The notes: generated by a model from the letters alone, not told the origin. A stretch of DNA of 64,000 bases from Chryseobacterium sp. BGARF1 (GCF_001677955.1 NZ_LELA01000090.1:35216-99215); one strand, 5' to 3'. Positions 51,170-60,669 are shown, numbered from the stretch's first letter. Numbers and translations: made by a program.

Positions 51170-51212
51170 CAAAAGTCAGTTGAATATTATTTATATTTAG
51201 TCTAAATAAATA

Positions 51213-51220
51213 TAAATTTG
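51213..51220 (+). promoter_or_regulatory. -7 promoter box of a possible small RNA
   Basis: TAAATTTG, full consensus, not followed by an ORF but by a terminator 70 bases downstream. Confidence 0.35.
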
Positions 51221-51225
51221 CTTCA

Positions 51226-51317
51226 GAATTAAAACGATTCTAAAAACATTACACAGTTCATATCCATATTAATTTTTCATTTTTCAAGAACCGATAAGCC
51301 TTGCTTGTCGGTTTTTT
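51226..51317 (+). ncRNA. Candidate small RNA, about 90 nt
   Basis: The stretch lies between a -7 box (51213) and a strong terminator ending in a T-run (51289-51317). No ORF with a start codon of useful length lies inside. A transcript of about 90 nt is therefore possible. There is no homology that I can name. The alternative is that the terminator simply ends the endonuclease V operon. Confidence 0.35.
51289..51317 (+). terminator. Terminator upstream of the 51384 gene
   Basis: AACCGATAAGC and GCTTGTCGGTT (one G-U) around CTT, followed by six Ts. Confidence 0.8.
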
Positions 51318-51330
51318 ATTTTTTAAACAT

Positions 51331-51362
51331 TTTGGATTTACTGATTTAAATTTTTAAATTTG
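51331..51362 (+). promoter_or_regulatory. Promoter of the 51384 gene
   Basis: TTTG followed after 20 bases by TAAATTTG, a near-ideal Bacteroidota promoter, 21 bases before ATG 51384. Confidence 0.6.
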
Positions 51363-51383
51363 AACATCATTAAACACATAGCC

Positions 51384-51842
51384 ATGAAAAAAATTATAAT
51401 TCTACTTGCGATAACAAGTTCGTTGTTTGCATTATCACAAAAAAATTACACAAAAATAAACAGTTCTAAAATAAGTACTGAAAGAATAAATGTGAGTGAA
51501 AATTTCATCAAAGAATATTACAAAAAATGTGAGAACAAAGATTATTCTCAGTTCACAAATTTTATTTTAGACAAAAGGTTAGAGCGAAAACTTTTTGGTG
51601 ATTATGAGAAGAAGTGCGAGGAAGTCAATCAATCAGGAAAAATCAATTCCATCAAGTTTAATTCAGCTTATATAAAAGATTACACGAAAAATAGTGATCC
51701 AATAGAATTAATTGTTTTCGATGCTGATTTTGAAAAATCTAAAGATCTGAAATACATCAATGTGTGGATTTATCGTGATCAAAACGTCATCAATGGAATC
51801 TGGATTTCTAAGGAGAAAGCCTTTGTAAAGTCTAAAGACTAA
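51384..51842 (+). CDS. Small exported protein of unknown function
   Basis: A 152-residue protein with a signal peptide (LLAITSSLFALSQ). ATG 51384 is chosen over the TTG at 51360, which overlaps the -7 box. The mature domain has two Cys (about 45 and 78) and alternating strands (SIKFNSAYIKDYTKNSDPIELIVFDADFEKSKDLKYINVWIYRDQ) that resemble NTF2/SnoaL-like or DUF3887-like folds. The function is unknown. Confidence 0.7.
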   Translation: MKKIIILLAITSSLFALSQKNYTKINSSKISTERINVSENFIKEYYKKCENKDYSQFTNFILDKRLERKLFGDYEKKCEEVNQSGKINSIKFNSAYIKDYTKNSDPIELIVFDADFEKSKDLKYINVWIYRDQNVINGIWISKEKAFVKSKD

Positions 51843-51844
51843 AA

Positions 51845-51869
51845 GAACCCGCTCTTTAGAAGCGGATTC
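51845..51869 (+). terminator. Weak hairpin after the 51384 gene
   Basis: GAACCCGCT and AGCGGATTC pair with one mismatch. It lacks a T-run. Confidence 0.35.
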
Positions 51870-51910
51870 AGTAGATAAATACATCTCATTTTTTTAATTA
51901 GACAACAACA

Positions 51911-51948
51911 AAAAAGCACAGCCGACGATGCTGTGCTTAAATTTTTAT
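51911..51948 (+). terminator. Terminator in the gap before the LytS-type gene
   Basis: AAGCACAGC and GCTGTGCTT around CGACGAT, followed by AAATTTTTATTT. Confidence 0.65.
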
Positions 51949-52072
51949 TTCAAATTTAATTGCGATTTCGAAGTCGAAAAAGGCAAGAAAAAGATTCATG
52001 TCATTTTTATTACATAGTAAATGTAGGAATATTTTTAATACAAAATATGAATTTAATGTTAAAATTCACAAG

Positions 52073-52096
52073 TTATCCACATTTTATTGTGGATAA
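52073..52096. promoter_or_regulatory. Inverted pair of DnaA-box-like nonamers
   Basis: TTATCCACA and TGTGGATAA, six bases apart, are perfect inverted copies of the strong DnaA box. They lie in a 425-base AT-rich gap (51843-52267) without genes. They could be a DnaA-binding site, an operator of another regulator, or a hairpin. I see no further perfect boxes in the gap, so an origin is not shown. Confidence 0.45.
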
Positions 52097-52267
52097 AATT
52101 GAGAAATGAAATCTCAGCTAAAGAATTGAAGCATACTAAATGTATAATGATTAGATCAATATTATGATTTAGAGACAGATTATAGAACAAAAGTAACCCA
52201 ATTCAAAAAGTGAAGAAATAGCTTTAAAATGATTGATAAGTTTGCTCATCATTTTAAATTTGCAGTA

Positions 52268-53908
52268 ATGAAAAAACTATTTTTATTAACATTTTTATTC
52301 TTAGAAAGTACGTTTGTATTTTCTCAAGAAAAAAATAATTATCAAATTGGCCTTGGAGAGACACAAATTGTTCTTTCTAATAATTTTATTTTGCCCAAAA
52401 AACCAAGCTCTGACAAAAGCGTACAACTTATAAAAGTCCCCTGGAAAGATCAGATATTAAATGTTTATGGTAATCAGTTATCCATTAATATTTATAATTA
52501 TATACCACAAAATATAGCTTTTACTGAGTGGATAGCAGATTCTACAAAACTTTCGCAGTATAATTTTGAAAATTTGGAATTTCAGATTTTCAAAAATAAT
52601 AAGATTTTACATTCATGGAGAAATGTCGAATCCGGTTTTACACTTGATGACAAAACAACAAGGTTGCATAATGGCAAAAATTTAAAAGCTTATAAAATTT
52701 TAGATCAAATTCTTGATGAAAATGATATTGTAAAAATCTCATTCAGAACAAAAGGAGGGCAACCATTCTTAAATTGTATCTTAAACAAGATCAGCGATGA
52801 TAAAGTTCCATTTGTCTGTTCAAACATTCACGACGACAATGATATATCTTTAGAGACTTTTGTAGGAAATGCACTTGTTCAGAAGAAACAACTAAGGTAT
52901 AGTTTTTACGAAGATTGGCCAAGTTCGTATTTTGCAAAATATCAAGAACCAATTGTGAGAGTGAATGAGAAAACGAAAATTGCTATTTTCTACCGTCCAA
53001 AAAGGTCTGTCAGCACCAAAGATATGCTTGAATATAGACTTTTAGAAAATAGTGTACCCACTTCTGAAAAATGGAAAAAAGCGGATGACTTTATCATTCT
53101 ACATGATTTCAAGCCAGGAAAAAAATATATTCTTCAAGTAAAATATCGAGATGAAAAACAGTTTATTACAAAAGAGTTTTTTTCTGAACCCAAATGGTTT
53201 CAAAATATTTGGCTAAAAGTTGCCGTTATCATTTTTATTACCGCTTTATTGGGTCTTATTTTCTTACTTCTGAAAAGCAAAAAAATGAGCAGGTTACAAA
53301 AAGAGCAGAAAGCAAAACTTCAATTTATGTCTGCTCAGCTTAATCCTCATTTTTTATTTAACGCTTTAAATTCTATACAAGGTCTTATAAACTCTGGAAA
53401 TATAGATAAATCTAATACTTATCTTACTGATTTTTCAAAACTGATGCGATCCGTTTTGGATTTTAGTGATAAAGACTTGATTCCTCTTTCTTTAGAAATT
53501 AAAGCATTAAAACATTATATTTCTTTAGAACAGCTTCGGTTTTCTTTTAGTTTTGACTTTTTCATTGAAGCAGGAATTCCCGAAACTACAACTGAAGTTT
53601 TACCCATGCTTGTACAACCTATTTTAGAAAACTCAATAAGACATGGTATTTCTATTTTAAACGAAGACGGAAAGCTTTCATTTAAAGTCCTGAGAAATAA
53701 TCAAAATTTAATTTTCGAAATAAAAGATAATGGAAAAGGTTTTGAGACCGATAAAAAAATTTCAGGAAAAGGAATCAATCTTACAAAAGATCGGATTGCA
53801 TTGTTTAATTCATCATCAGATAAAGTGAAAATTGAGTATCTTGTAGAGTGCAATAATGATGGAACTAAGACATTAATAATTTATAAAAATTTATTAGAGA
53901 ATGATTAA
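52268..53908 (+). CDS. LytS-type sensor histidine kinase
   Basis: A 546-residue sensor kinase. I use ATG 52268, which opens a signal peptide (LFLESTFVFSQ), rather than ATG 52229. A 290-residue extracytoplasmic region ends in a Y_Y_Y-like beta-sandwich segment (KKYILQVKYRDEKQFITKEFFSEP). One membrane helix lies at about 315-335. The cytoplasmic part has the His_kinase family H-box QFMSAQLNPHFLFNALNSIQ (His361), then the N-box LVQPILENSIRHGI and G-box IKDNGKGF. Its stop overlaps the response regulator gene by 8 bases, a clear signal-transduction pair. The ligand is unknown. Confidence 0.9.
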   Translation: MKKLFLLTFLFLESTFVFSQEKNNYQIGLGETQIVLSNNFILPKKPSSDKSVQLIKVPWKDQILNVYGNQLSINIYNYIPQNIAFTEWIADSTKLSQYNFENLEFQIFKNNKILHSWRNVESGFTLDDKTTRLHNGKNLKAYKILDQILDENDIVKISFRTKGGQPFLNCILNKISDDKVPFVCSNIHDDNDISLETFVGNALVQKKQLRYSFYEDWPSSYFAKYQEPIVRVNEKTKIAIFYRPKRSVSTKDMLEYRLLENSVPTSEKWKKADDFIILHDFKPGKKYILQVKYRDEKQFITKEFFSEPKWFQNIWLKVAVIIFITALLGLIFLLLKSKKMSRLQKEQKAKLQFMSAQLNPHFLFNALNSIQGLINSGNIDKSNTYLTDFSKLMRSVLDFSDKDLIPLSLEIKALKHYISLEQLRFSFSFDFFIEAGIPETTTEVLPMLVQPILENSIRHGISILNEDGKLSFKVLRNNQNLIFEIKDNGKGFETDKKISGKGINLTKDRIALFNSSSDKVKIEYLVECNNDGTKTLIIYKNLLEND

Positions 53909-54653
53909 AGCAATCATTGTAGATGATGAAAAAAATGCAGTGGAAAACTTAAAGCTTATCCTGGAGAAGAAATTTCCAAATGAGATTGATATAGTTGCTA
54001 CTGCCAATGGTGTAGATCAAGCTTACGATTTATTTCTAAAATTTTTTCCCGAACTTATTTTTCTTGATATTGAAATGCCCACAAAAAATGGTTTTGAACT
54101 TTTAAAAATACTAAATAACTATGATTTTGAAGTTGTTTTTGTGACCGCATTTTCGCAGTATGGAATAGATGCAGTGAAATTTTCTGCTTTAGATTATGTA
54201 TTAAAACCAATTGATTTTAATGAGCTGAATTTATCAATTCAAAAAGCAAAAAAAAGAATTTCAGAGAAAAAAGTAAATAAATCTTTGGAAAATCTTGTAG
54301 ACTACTTAAAGTACGAAAACGATAAATCTAGCCATAAAATAGCAATCTCTTCGTTGAAGGAAATACATTTTGTTGCAGTCAATGAAATTATTCGATGTGA
54401 AAGTTCTAATAGTTATACCACTATTATTCTAGAAAATCGGGAACAAATCGTTTCAACAACTTCTTTGTTTGAATATCAAAGTCTTTTGGAAAAATATGGT
54501 TTCATCCGCTGTCATCAATCTCATTTAGTTAATAAGAACTTTATTAAAAGTATTAAAAAATCTGAAGGAAATATACTTTTGCTAACAAATAAAGATGAAA
54601 TTCCAATGTCTAGGGATAAGAAAAAATTAGTGAAAGATCAATTTAAATTGTAA
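53901..54653 (+). CDS. LytTR-family response regulator
   Basis: A 250-residue response regulator. The receiver domain (1-125) has the acid pocket VDDE (8-10), phospho-acceptor Asp56 in LIFLDIEMP, Thr/Ser in VFVTAFSQYG and Lys in YVLKPID. The C-terminal LytTR DNA-binding domain (about 145-248) has KEIHFVAVNEIIRCESSNSYTTIIL and FIRCHQSHLVNKNFIKS. It overlaps the kinase gene by 8 bases. Targets are unknown. Confidence 0.92.
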   Translation: MIKAIIVDDEKNAVENLKLILEKKFPNEIDIVATANGVDQAYDLFLKFFPELIFLDIEMPTKNGFELLKILNNYDFEVVFVTAFSQYGIDAVKFSALDYVLKPIDFNELNLSIQKAKKRISEKKVNKSLENLVDYLKYENDKSSHKIAISSLKEIHFVAVNEIIRCESSNSYTTIILENREQIVSTTSLFEYQSLLEKYGFIRCHQSHLVNKNFIKSIKKSEGNILLLTNKDEIPMSRDKKKLVKDQFKL

Positions 54654-54661
54654 CAGGAATT

Positions 54662-54834
54662 TTTACCTCAAATGATATTCTCGGAAAACATAAAACTTTC
54701 ATCAAAATTATAGATCTGAACGGTAGATTAATCGCAGAAAAACTTCATAAAAATTTTTATGAAAGAAAATTTTTAGCAGAAAATCATATGCTTCAGGGCT
54801 TATTTGAAAAAAGAAGAACAGTTCAAAGTTTTTA
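54662..54834 (+). pseudogene. Relic of a T9SS sorting-domain protein
   Basis: A frame without its own start reads LGKHKTFIKIIDLNGRLIAE, then ...FLAENHMLQGLF, which resembles the C-terminal sorting domain of type IX secreted proteins (typically KVYDLNGR... LPQGLYFVKI). The end is degenerate (EKRRTVQSF-stop), as after a frameshift. No upstream part is present. It is probably the remains of a larger gene. Confidence 0.4.
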
Positions 54835-54854
54835 AAATGACTATTAAGTAAACG

Positions 54855-54884
54855 AAAAGGAAGCATAATTTGCTTCCTTTCTTA
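54855..54884. terminator. Terminator before convergent uvrA
   Basis: AAAGGAAGCA and TGCTTCCTTT around TAATT, between the plus-strand regulator and minus-strand uvrA. Confidence 0.65.
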
Positions 54885-54903
54885 TTTGTATCGAAAATTT
54901 TTA

Positions 54904-57690
54904 TTACAATTTCTCAGCAATATACTTCGCTGTATGCGATTTCTTATTCTTTGCCAGATCTTCCGGAGTACCTGCAAAAACGACTTCTCCGCCGTATTTT
55001 CCAGCTTCAGGACCGATGTCGATGATGTGATCGGCGCATTTCATAATATCGGGTTGATGCTCAATAACGATCACAGAATGCCCAAGATCGATCAAAGCTT
55101 GCAAAGATTTTAATAATTTCTGAATATCATGGAAATGCAATCCGGTAGAAGGTTCATCAAAAACAAATAATGTTTTATCGGTTGTAACACCTTTTACTAG
55201 GAACGAAGCCAATTTCACACGCTGCGCTTCACCTCCTGAAAGGGTAGAAGAACTTTGTCCGAGTTGTAAATATCCCAAACCGACATCTTGAAGGGGGGTC
55301 AGTTTTGTAACAATCTTATCTTCTTTATTTTCTCTGAAAAATTCTAATGCTTCATCTACTGTCATGTGAAGGATATCTGAAATGTTTTTTTCGTCGAATT
55401 TTACTTCCAGAACTTCATTTTTAAAACGGGTTCCTTTACACGTTTCGCATTCAAGCTCGATGTCTGCCATAAACTGCATCGAAACGCTGATAATACCTTC
55501 GCCTTTACATTCGTCACATCTTCCGCCATCAACGTTGAAAGAAAAATGTTTAGGCTTGTACCCCATCATTTTGGCACTTTTCTGCTTAGAGAAGAGATCA
55601 CGAATATCATCGTAAGCTTTCAGATACGTCACAGGATTTGAACGGGATGATTTTCCAATAGGGTTTTGGTCGATCAATTCAATATGCTTGATCAATTTCT
55701 TTGGAAACTCTACAGAATCATAATCTCCTTTTTTTCCGCCCATTCCTAACTGGATCTGAATGTCGTTTGTAAGGATCTCTTTCATTAAAGTAGATTTTCC
55801 ACTTCCCGAAACTCCTGAAATAACAACTAAACTTTCCAAAGGAATATCTACATCAATATTTTTCAGATTATTGGATCTTGCTCCTTTTATATGAATGAAT
55901 TCTTTTGCTTTTCTGCGCTTTTCAGGAACTTTTATTTCTAATCTTCCGGTAAGGTATTTTGAAGTCAACGTATCAGCATCTTTAAGCGCTGCATAATCGC
56001 CTGCAAAAACCAATTCACCACCTAAATATCCAGCTTCAGGACCAATATCAATAATATAATCCGCGGCTTTCATCACATCTTCATCATGCTCCACAACGAT
56101 TACCGTGTTTCCAATGTCACGAAGGTTTTTTAAAACCCCAATTAAATTTTCTGTATCCCTAGAATGCAATCCGATCGATGGCTCATCTAGAATATAAATA
56201 GATCCTACCAAAGAACTTCCCAAACTTGTCGCCAGATTAATTCTCTGACTTTCACCACCGGAAAGCGTATTTGAAGTACGGTTAATGGTTAAATAACCTA
56301 AACCTACTTTGAGTAAAAACTCTAAACGGGTTGTGATTTCGTACAACAATCTTTTTGCAACTTCTTTATCATGTTCTGAAAGTTTTAAAGCTTGTATCAA
56401 AGGTAAAAGCTCATCCAAAGGAAGCTCTATCATCGCCTGAATATTGTTTCCGTCGATTTTTACCCAGCTTGTCTCTTCACGTAAACGCAAACCTTCACAA
56501 GTCGGGCAAAGCGTTTTACCACGATAACGAGATAACATGACACGATACTGAATTTTATATAAATTTTCTTCAAGCATTTTGAAGAAATTATTCAAAGAGG
56601 GGAAGGTACTTTTACCATCACCTTTCCAAAGATAGTTTTTCTGCTCTTTGGTTAATTGATGATAAGGCTTATGAATAGGGAAGTCTTTCGCTTTTTTAAT
56701 GAAATCTTTTTTCCACTCGCTCATTGTTTCACCTTTCCAGGAAGCAACAGCATCTTCAAAAATCGATAAAGCTTTGTTTGGAATAACCAAATCTTCATCA
56801 ATTCCGATCACTTTTCCGTAACCTTCACACGTTGGGCAAGCTCCAAAAGGATTATTAAAACTGAAAAAATGAACATTGGGCTCAAGAAATTCTATTCCGT
56901 CGAGCTCAAATTTATTTGAAAAGTTTTTTACAGCTCCGGTTTCTGTATTTTTTAAAGCACAATAACCGTGACCTTCATAAAACGCCATCTGAATAGAATC
57001 AGCCAAACGCTGAAGAAAACTTTCATCTTCTTCATATGAAAAACGGTCGATCACCAAATTGATTTCCATGCCCTTTTCAGGAGTGAAACCAAAACTTTCC
57101 AAATCTTCTATTCCGGCAAGATTCCCGCTAACTTCTAATCTTGTGAAACCAGCCAGTTTTAAAACATTTAAAGTATCTGTAAAGCTTTCAATATCAAAAT
57201 TCAATGGTGCAGTCAATAAAAACGGAACATTATTTTCAGAATTCTTGATGTAGTCTATAACATCGGTCACCGAATCTTTTTTCACTTCTTCACCTGAAAC
57301 CGGAGAATATGTTTTTCCGATTCTTGCAAAAAGAAGCTTCATGTAATCATAGATCTCAGTAGAAGTTCCTACCGTAGATCGTGGATTTGAAGAAATTACT
57401 TTTTGCTGAATAGCGATTGAAGGAGCCAAACCTTTGATGTCATCAACTTTTGGTTTCTCTAATTTACCTAGAAACTGACGTGCATAAGAACTCAGACTTT
57501 CTACATATCTCCTCTGTCCTTCAGCATAAATTGTATCAAAAGCCAAGGAAGATTTTCCGCTTCCTGAAACTCCTGTTATGACAATGAGTTTATTCTTTGG
57601 GATTAAAACATCAATGTGTTTCAGGTTGTTAAGATGTGCATTCTTAACGAAAACCTGTTTTTTTATATCTATTTCTGTTGTTGAAGCCAT
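54904..57690 (-). CDS. uvrA: Excinuclease ABC subunit A
   Basis: A 928-residue UvrA, the damage-recognition ATPase of nucleotide excision repair. I start at ATG 57690 ([11 protein letters not shown]); the frame to 57726 crosses the promoter. Both ATPase halves are complete: Walker [13 protein letters not shown] and [10 protein letters not shown], signatures [12 protein letters not shown] and [12 protein letters not shown]. Zinc motifs are [18 protein letters not shown] and the later CDECKGEG with CETCKGTRF. It stands alone. Confidence 0.97.
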   Translation of the reverse strand: MASTTEIDIKKQVFVKNAHLNNLKHIDVLIPKNKLIVITGVSGSGKSSLAFDTIYAEGQRRYVESLSSYARQFLGKLEKPKVDDIKGLAPSIAIQQKVISSNPRSTVGTSTEIYDYMKLLFARIGKTYSPVSGEEVKKDSVTDVIDYIKNSENNVPFLLTAPLNFDIESFTDTLNVLKLAGFTRLEVSGNLAGIEDLESFGFTPEKGMEINLVIDRFSYEEDESFLQRLADSIQMAFYEGHGYCALKNTETGAVKNFSNKFELDGIEFLEPNVHFFSFNNPFGACPTCEGYGKVIGIDEDLVIPNKALSIFEDAVASWKGETMSEWKKDFIKKAKDFPIHKPYHQLTKEQKNYLWKGDGKSTFPSLNNFFKMLEENLYKIQYRVMLSRYRGKTLCPTCEGLRLREETSWVKIDGNNIQAMIELPLDELLPLIQALKLSEHDKEVAKRLLYEITTRLEFLLKVGLGYLTINRTSNTLSGGESQRINLATSLGSSLVGSIYILDEPSIGLHSRDTENLIGVLKNLRDIGNTVIVVEHDEDVMKAADYIIDIGPEAGYLGGELVFAGDYAALKDADTLTSKYLTGRLEIKVPEKRRKAKEFIHIKGARSNNLKNIDVDIPLESLVVISGVSGSGKSTLMKEILTNDIQIQLGMGGKKGDYDSVEFPKKLIKHIELIDQNPIGKSSRSNPVTYLKAYDDIRDLFSKQKSAKMMGYKPKHFSFNVDGGRCDECKGEGIISVSMQFMADIELECETCKGTRFKNEVLEVKFDEKNISDILHMTVDEALEFFRENKEDKIVTKLTPLQDVGLGYLQLGQSSSTLSGGEAQRVKLASFLVKGVTTDKTLFVFDEPSTGLHFHDIQKLLKSLQALIDLGHSVIVIEHQPDIMKCADHIIDIGPEAGKYGGEVVFAGTPEDLAKNKKSHTAKYIAEKL

Positions 57691-57707
57691 AGTAAAATTA
57701 AGACTAA

Positions 57708-57740
57708 CAAAAATACGAATTTTCAATGGATTTTTTCAAA
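57708..57740 (-). promoter_or_regulatory. Promoter of uvrA
   Basis: On the minus strand, TTTG followed after 21 bases by TATTTTTG, 17 bases before ATG 57690. No LexA-type box is evident to me. Confidence 0.5.
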
Positions 57741-57861
57741 AGAATTATATTTTACTATTTTATTGATTTGAATAAGAATAATTTAAATTACTATAAATCA
57801 ATACGTAATATTTTTTATAATAAATTAACATAAAAACATTTCTTTTTTTTAACGATAGATC

Positions 57862-57892
57862 TTGTTTTGTAAATATTTTTCATGTAAAATTG
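57862..57892 (+). promoter_or_regulatory. Promoter of a possible small transcript
   Basis: TTG followed after 20 bases by TAAAATTG (one mismatch to TAnnTTTG). The predicted start is near 57898. Confidence 0.45.
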
Positions 57893-57914
57893 CACCACAA
57901 AATAGTAATAAACA

Positions 57915-57986
57915 TGAGACAGCTTTTTAGACATTTTATTACGCATTTAATGAAAAAAAGATAGAAAACAGGGTTCCCAGACCTAA
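57915..57986 (+). CDS. Small ORF, 23 residues, in the short transcript
   Basis: ATG to TAA encodes a basic peptide that begins MRQLFRHFITHLMKKDRK. It has an amphipathic helix-like start (LFRHFITHLMKK) and a polar tail. The frame crosses an A-run near 57954, so its exact end depends on that run being read correctly. No family is known to me. Confidence 0.4.
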
Positions 57987-58015
57987 AAAGATGCATAATT
58001 TATGCATCTTTTTTT
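57985..58015 (+). terminator. Terminator of the short transcript
   Basis: AAAAAGATGCAT and ATGCATCTTTTT form a perfect stem around AATTT, followed by further Ts. Confidence 0.8.
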
Positions 58016-58031
58016 ATGATATCTATCATTT

Positions 58032-58060
58032 TTTGGTCTTGTTAAAGACTCCTATTTTTG
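58032..58060 (+). promoter_or_regulatory. Promoter of the TonB-dependent receptor gene
   Basis: TTTG followed after 17 bases by TATTTTTG, an excellent match, 28 bases before ATG 58089. Confidence 0.6.
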
Positions 58061-58088
58061 GAAACTTCAATATAAACAAAGAAATATT

Positions 58089-59900
58089 ATGAATAAGAAG
58101 TTCGGAACTGTATTTTTTCTTGCCACATTTTGCGCACTAAACGCACAGGTGAAAACTTCAGATATTGATTCTGTTGAAATTCAGGGAAAATTTATTGCAA
58201 CTACCTATAAAAATGCCAATCAGAATATTTCTATAATTACAAGAGATGAAATTCTCAATTCTCCGGCTGCAAGTATTGATGAAATTCTTCAGCAGATTCC
58301 CGGCATGGACATCAGAAGGAGAGGAGCAAACGGTGTACAGAGTGATGTCGGTTTTAGGGGAAGTTCGTTTGAGCAGATTTTAATTCTAATCAATGGAATC
58401 AGGATGAACGACTCGCAAACCGGTCACAATTCTTTAAACGTTCCTGTTGATTTGGATAATGTTGAAAGGATAGAAATTATTAAAGGTCCTTCAGCCAGAA
58501 GATTCGGACAAAACGCTTATGCCGGAGCCATCAATATTATTACCAAAAGTCACATTGGTAAAAGTGTAAAAATCAGCGCCAATGCAGGAGATTATGAAAC
58601 ATACGGTTTCGGATTTAATGCTAATATTGGGAATGAAAAATTTTCAAATTCATTACAGGCAAATTCCAATTCATCACAAGGTTACAGGCATAATACCGAT
58701 TTTGAAATCAGAAATGTTTTTTATCAAAATCAGTTAAAAATAAAAAATGGGGACATCAGATTACAAGCTGGTTTTTCTGAAAAGAAATTTGGTGCCAACG
58801 GATTTTATTCTTCGCCACAAGCAACTGAACAATACGAAGAACTTCAGGCTTCTATTTTAAGTGTTGCCCATCAGCAAACTTTCGGAAAATTAAAACTTAA
58901 TTCTAATGTTTATTGGAGAAGAGGACAGGATATGTATCTGTTTAACAGAGAAAAACCCGAAATCTACAGAAATATGCACATCGGAAATAACGTAGGCGGA
59001 GAAGTTAATTCAAGCTACCAATCAAGCTTAGGAACTACAGGTTTGGGTGTAGAATTAAGAAAAGAATTCTTAGCAAGCAATAATCTAGGTGACAGAGAAC
59101 GTTTTGTAACACAAGTTTTCTTTGAGCATCATTTTTCTTTTTTTGATAAGAAACTAAACATTAGTCCGGGAGCTTCTTGGGCAAATTATTCTACAGACGG
59201 CAACTTCTTTTATCCTGGTTTAGACATTGGTTATACCTTCTATCAGAACAATAAAGTATTTGGAAATATCTCAAAAGTTCACCGAGTTCCTACCTTTACC
59301 GACTTGTTTTACACAAGCAAAACAGAGCAGGGAAACCCAAATCTTTTACCTGAAAATGCTGTGTATGCAGAAATTGGATATCAATATCAGAACCAAAGTA
59401 TTTTAGCGAAATTCAGTGGTTTCTACAGAGATTCTAATGATGCTATTGACTGGATTAAAAATTCTCTGCAAGACCCAGTTTGGTATTCACGAAATATAGG
59501 AAATAAAGAAATAAAAGGGATTGAAGTAGAAATTGACCATAAAGTTTTCGATTGGATGAAATATACTTTAGGTTACACTTATATTGATAATAAGCTGAAA
59601 GATTTAAATGACTTAAACTCCCGTTATGCATTAGATAATCTGAAGCATCAATTTGTCGCAAAGCTTCAAACAAAGTTTTTGAAATACTTCACCAACGAAT
59701 TGGTTTACAGATACAACGACAGAATGAATTTAGGAAGCTATCATTTGTTGGATGAAAAATTAAGCTTTAATAAAAAAGACTTCTCGGTGTATGCATTGAT
59801 CAACAACGTAACTGATTCGGAATACACCGAAACGTTTGGTGTACCTATGCCTAAAAGGTGGTTTCACATTGGTTTTTCTTACAATATTAATATTAAGTAA
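58089..59900 (+). CDS. TonB-dependent receptor
   Basis: A 603-residue outer-membrane transporter of the small BtuB-like size class. It has a signal peptide (FCALNAQ, about residue 19) and a plug domain (about 45-155: ASIDEILQQIPGMDIRRRG, GVQSDVGFRGSSFEQILILINGIRMND, VERIEIIKGPSARRFGQNAYAGAINIITK), followed by the barrel. The last strand ends WFHIGFSYNINIK. There is no carboxypeptidase-like N-terminal domain as in SusC. The substrate could be a cobalamin, siderophore or other cofactor. I see no cobalamin riboswitch upstream. Confidence 0.9.
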   Translation: MNKKFGTVFFLATFCALNAQVKTSDIDSVEIQGKFIATTYKNANQNISIITRDEILNSPAASIDEILQQIPGMDIRRRGANGVQSDVGFRGSSFEQILILINGIRMNDSQTGHNSLNVPVDLDNVERIEIIKGPSARRFGQNAYAGAINIITKSHIGKSVKISANAGDYETYGFGFNANIGNEKFSNSLQANSNSSQGYRHNTDFEIRNVFYQNQLKIKNGDIRLQAGFSEKKFGANGFYSSPQATEQYEELQASILSVAHQQTFGKLKLNSNVYWRRGQDMYLFNREKPEIYRNMHIGNNVGGEVNSSYQSSLGTTGLGVELRKEFLASNNLGDRERFVTQVFFEHHFSFFDKKLNISPGASWANYSTDGNFFYPGLDIGYTFYQNNKVFGNISKVHRVPTFTDLFYTSKTEQGNPNLLPENAVYAEIGYQYQNQSILAKFSGFYRDSNDAIDWIKNSLQDPVWYSRNIGNKEIKGIEVEIDHKVFDWMKYTLGYTYIDNKLKDLNDLNSRYALDNLKHQFVAKLQTKFLKYFTNELVYRYNDRMNLGSYHLLDEKLSFNKKDFSVYALINNVTDSEYTETFGVPMPKRWFHIGFSYNINIK

Positions 59901-59929
59901 ACTTAATATTACCGAATAGTTAAATGATA

Positions 59930-59937
59930 TAATTTTG
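59930..59937 (+). promoter_or_regulatory. -7 promoter box of the DUF2490 gene
   Basis: TAATTTTG, 14 bases before ATG 59952. Confidence 0.45.
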
Positions 59938-59951
59938 CAAAAATTTTTTGG

Positions 59952-60668
59952 ATGAAACTTATTTTAAGCATAAGCCTACTTTTTAGTTTAAGTATTTTTA
60001 AAGCACAGGAACACATTTCTTCTTTCAATGCTTTGACAGTAACCTATAAGTTCCATCCAAAATTTTTCCTTTATGCTGAAGGACAGTTGAGAGGCATTGA
60101 AGACTACACTTATCCTGATTATTACGAAATAAAAGGAGGTTTAGGATACAATCTTACCAAAAATCACAAACCTTTCATTGGTTTAGGACGATATGCGACT
60201 TACAAAGATCATGCAATTAACAAAGAAGAATTCCGTGTTTGGTTGCAGGATGTGATAGATTTCAAAAGTGGAGTTGTAAAATTTGAAAACAGATTTCGTG
60301 CAGAAAAATCATGGTTTTACGAGCCGCAAACCGATAAAAATTCTGAAAGAATGCGATATCGTTATCGTTTGAATGTCTCTGTACCTCTAAATGCTAAAAA
60401 AATTGGACCGGGAACCCTTTTTGCAAACGCTTATGATGAAATTTTTGTGGTTACTCCAATGAAACCTTCATTTGCAAGAAATAGAGTATATGGTGGTTTA
60501 GGATACCAAATCGATGAAAATTTCGGAATCCTTGGCGGTTATTTATGGCAGAGAGAATTTGAAGCAAAGGGAAATAAAAACGTACATTTTGTTTACTTAG
60601 CTTTAAATATCAATATTGATGATACGGGCAATAACAACAAAACCTACCATTTCCCGGGAGCAGATTAA
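59952..60668 (+). CDS. DUF2490-family exported protein
   Basis: A 238-residue exported protein (signal ending LSIFKAQ) with a DUF2490-type beta-barrel pattern: FNALTVTYKFHPKFFLYAEGQLRG, GLGYNLTKNHKPFIGLGRY, VKFENRFRAEKSWF, MRYRYRLNVSVPL, and GLGYQIDENFGILGGYLWQRE. It is probably an outer-membrane protein. It follows the receptor by 51 bases but has its own promoter box. Confidence 0.82.
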   Translation: MKLILSISLLFSLSIFKAQEHISSFNALTVTYKFHPKFFLYAEGQLRGIEDYTYPDYYEIKGGLGYNLTKNHKPFIGLGRYATYKDHAINKEEFRVWLQDVIDFKSGVVKFENRFRAEKSWFYEPQTDKNSERMRYRYRLNVSVPLNAKKIGPGTLFANAYDEIFVVTPMKPSFARNRVYGGLGYQIDENFGILGGYLWQREFEAKGNKNVHFVYLALNINIDDTGNNNKTYHFPGAD

Positions 60669-60669
60669 T

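Larger units (their letters stand above)
57898..58015 (+). ncRNA. Candidate short transcript with its own promoter and terminator
   Basis: Promoter-like boxes at 57862-57892 and a strong terminator at 57985-58015 frame about 115 bases in the 398-base gap between uvrA and the TonB-dependent receptor gene. The transcript holds one small ORF (57915-57986) that ends right at the terminator stem. It may be a small mRNA, a small RNA, or a leader. The receptor gene has its own later promoter, so attenuation is less likely. Confidence 0.45.

Noticed and set aside
57691..58088. Cobalamin riboswitch upstream of the TonB-dependent receptor
   Set aside because: I looked for a B12-box and the expected multi-helix fold. 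The gap is too short after removing the short transcript and promoter, and no such motif is visible.
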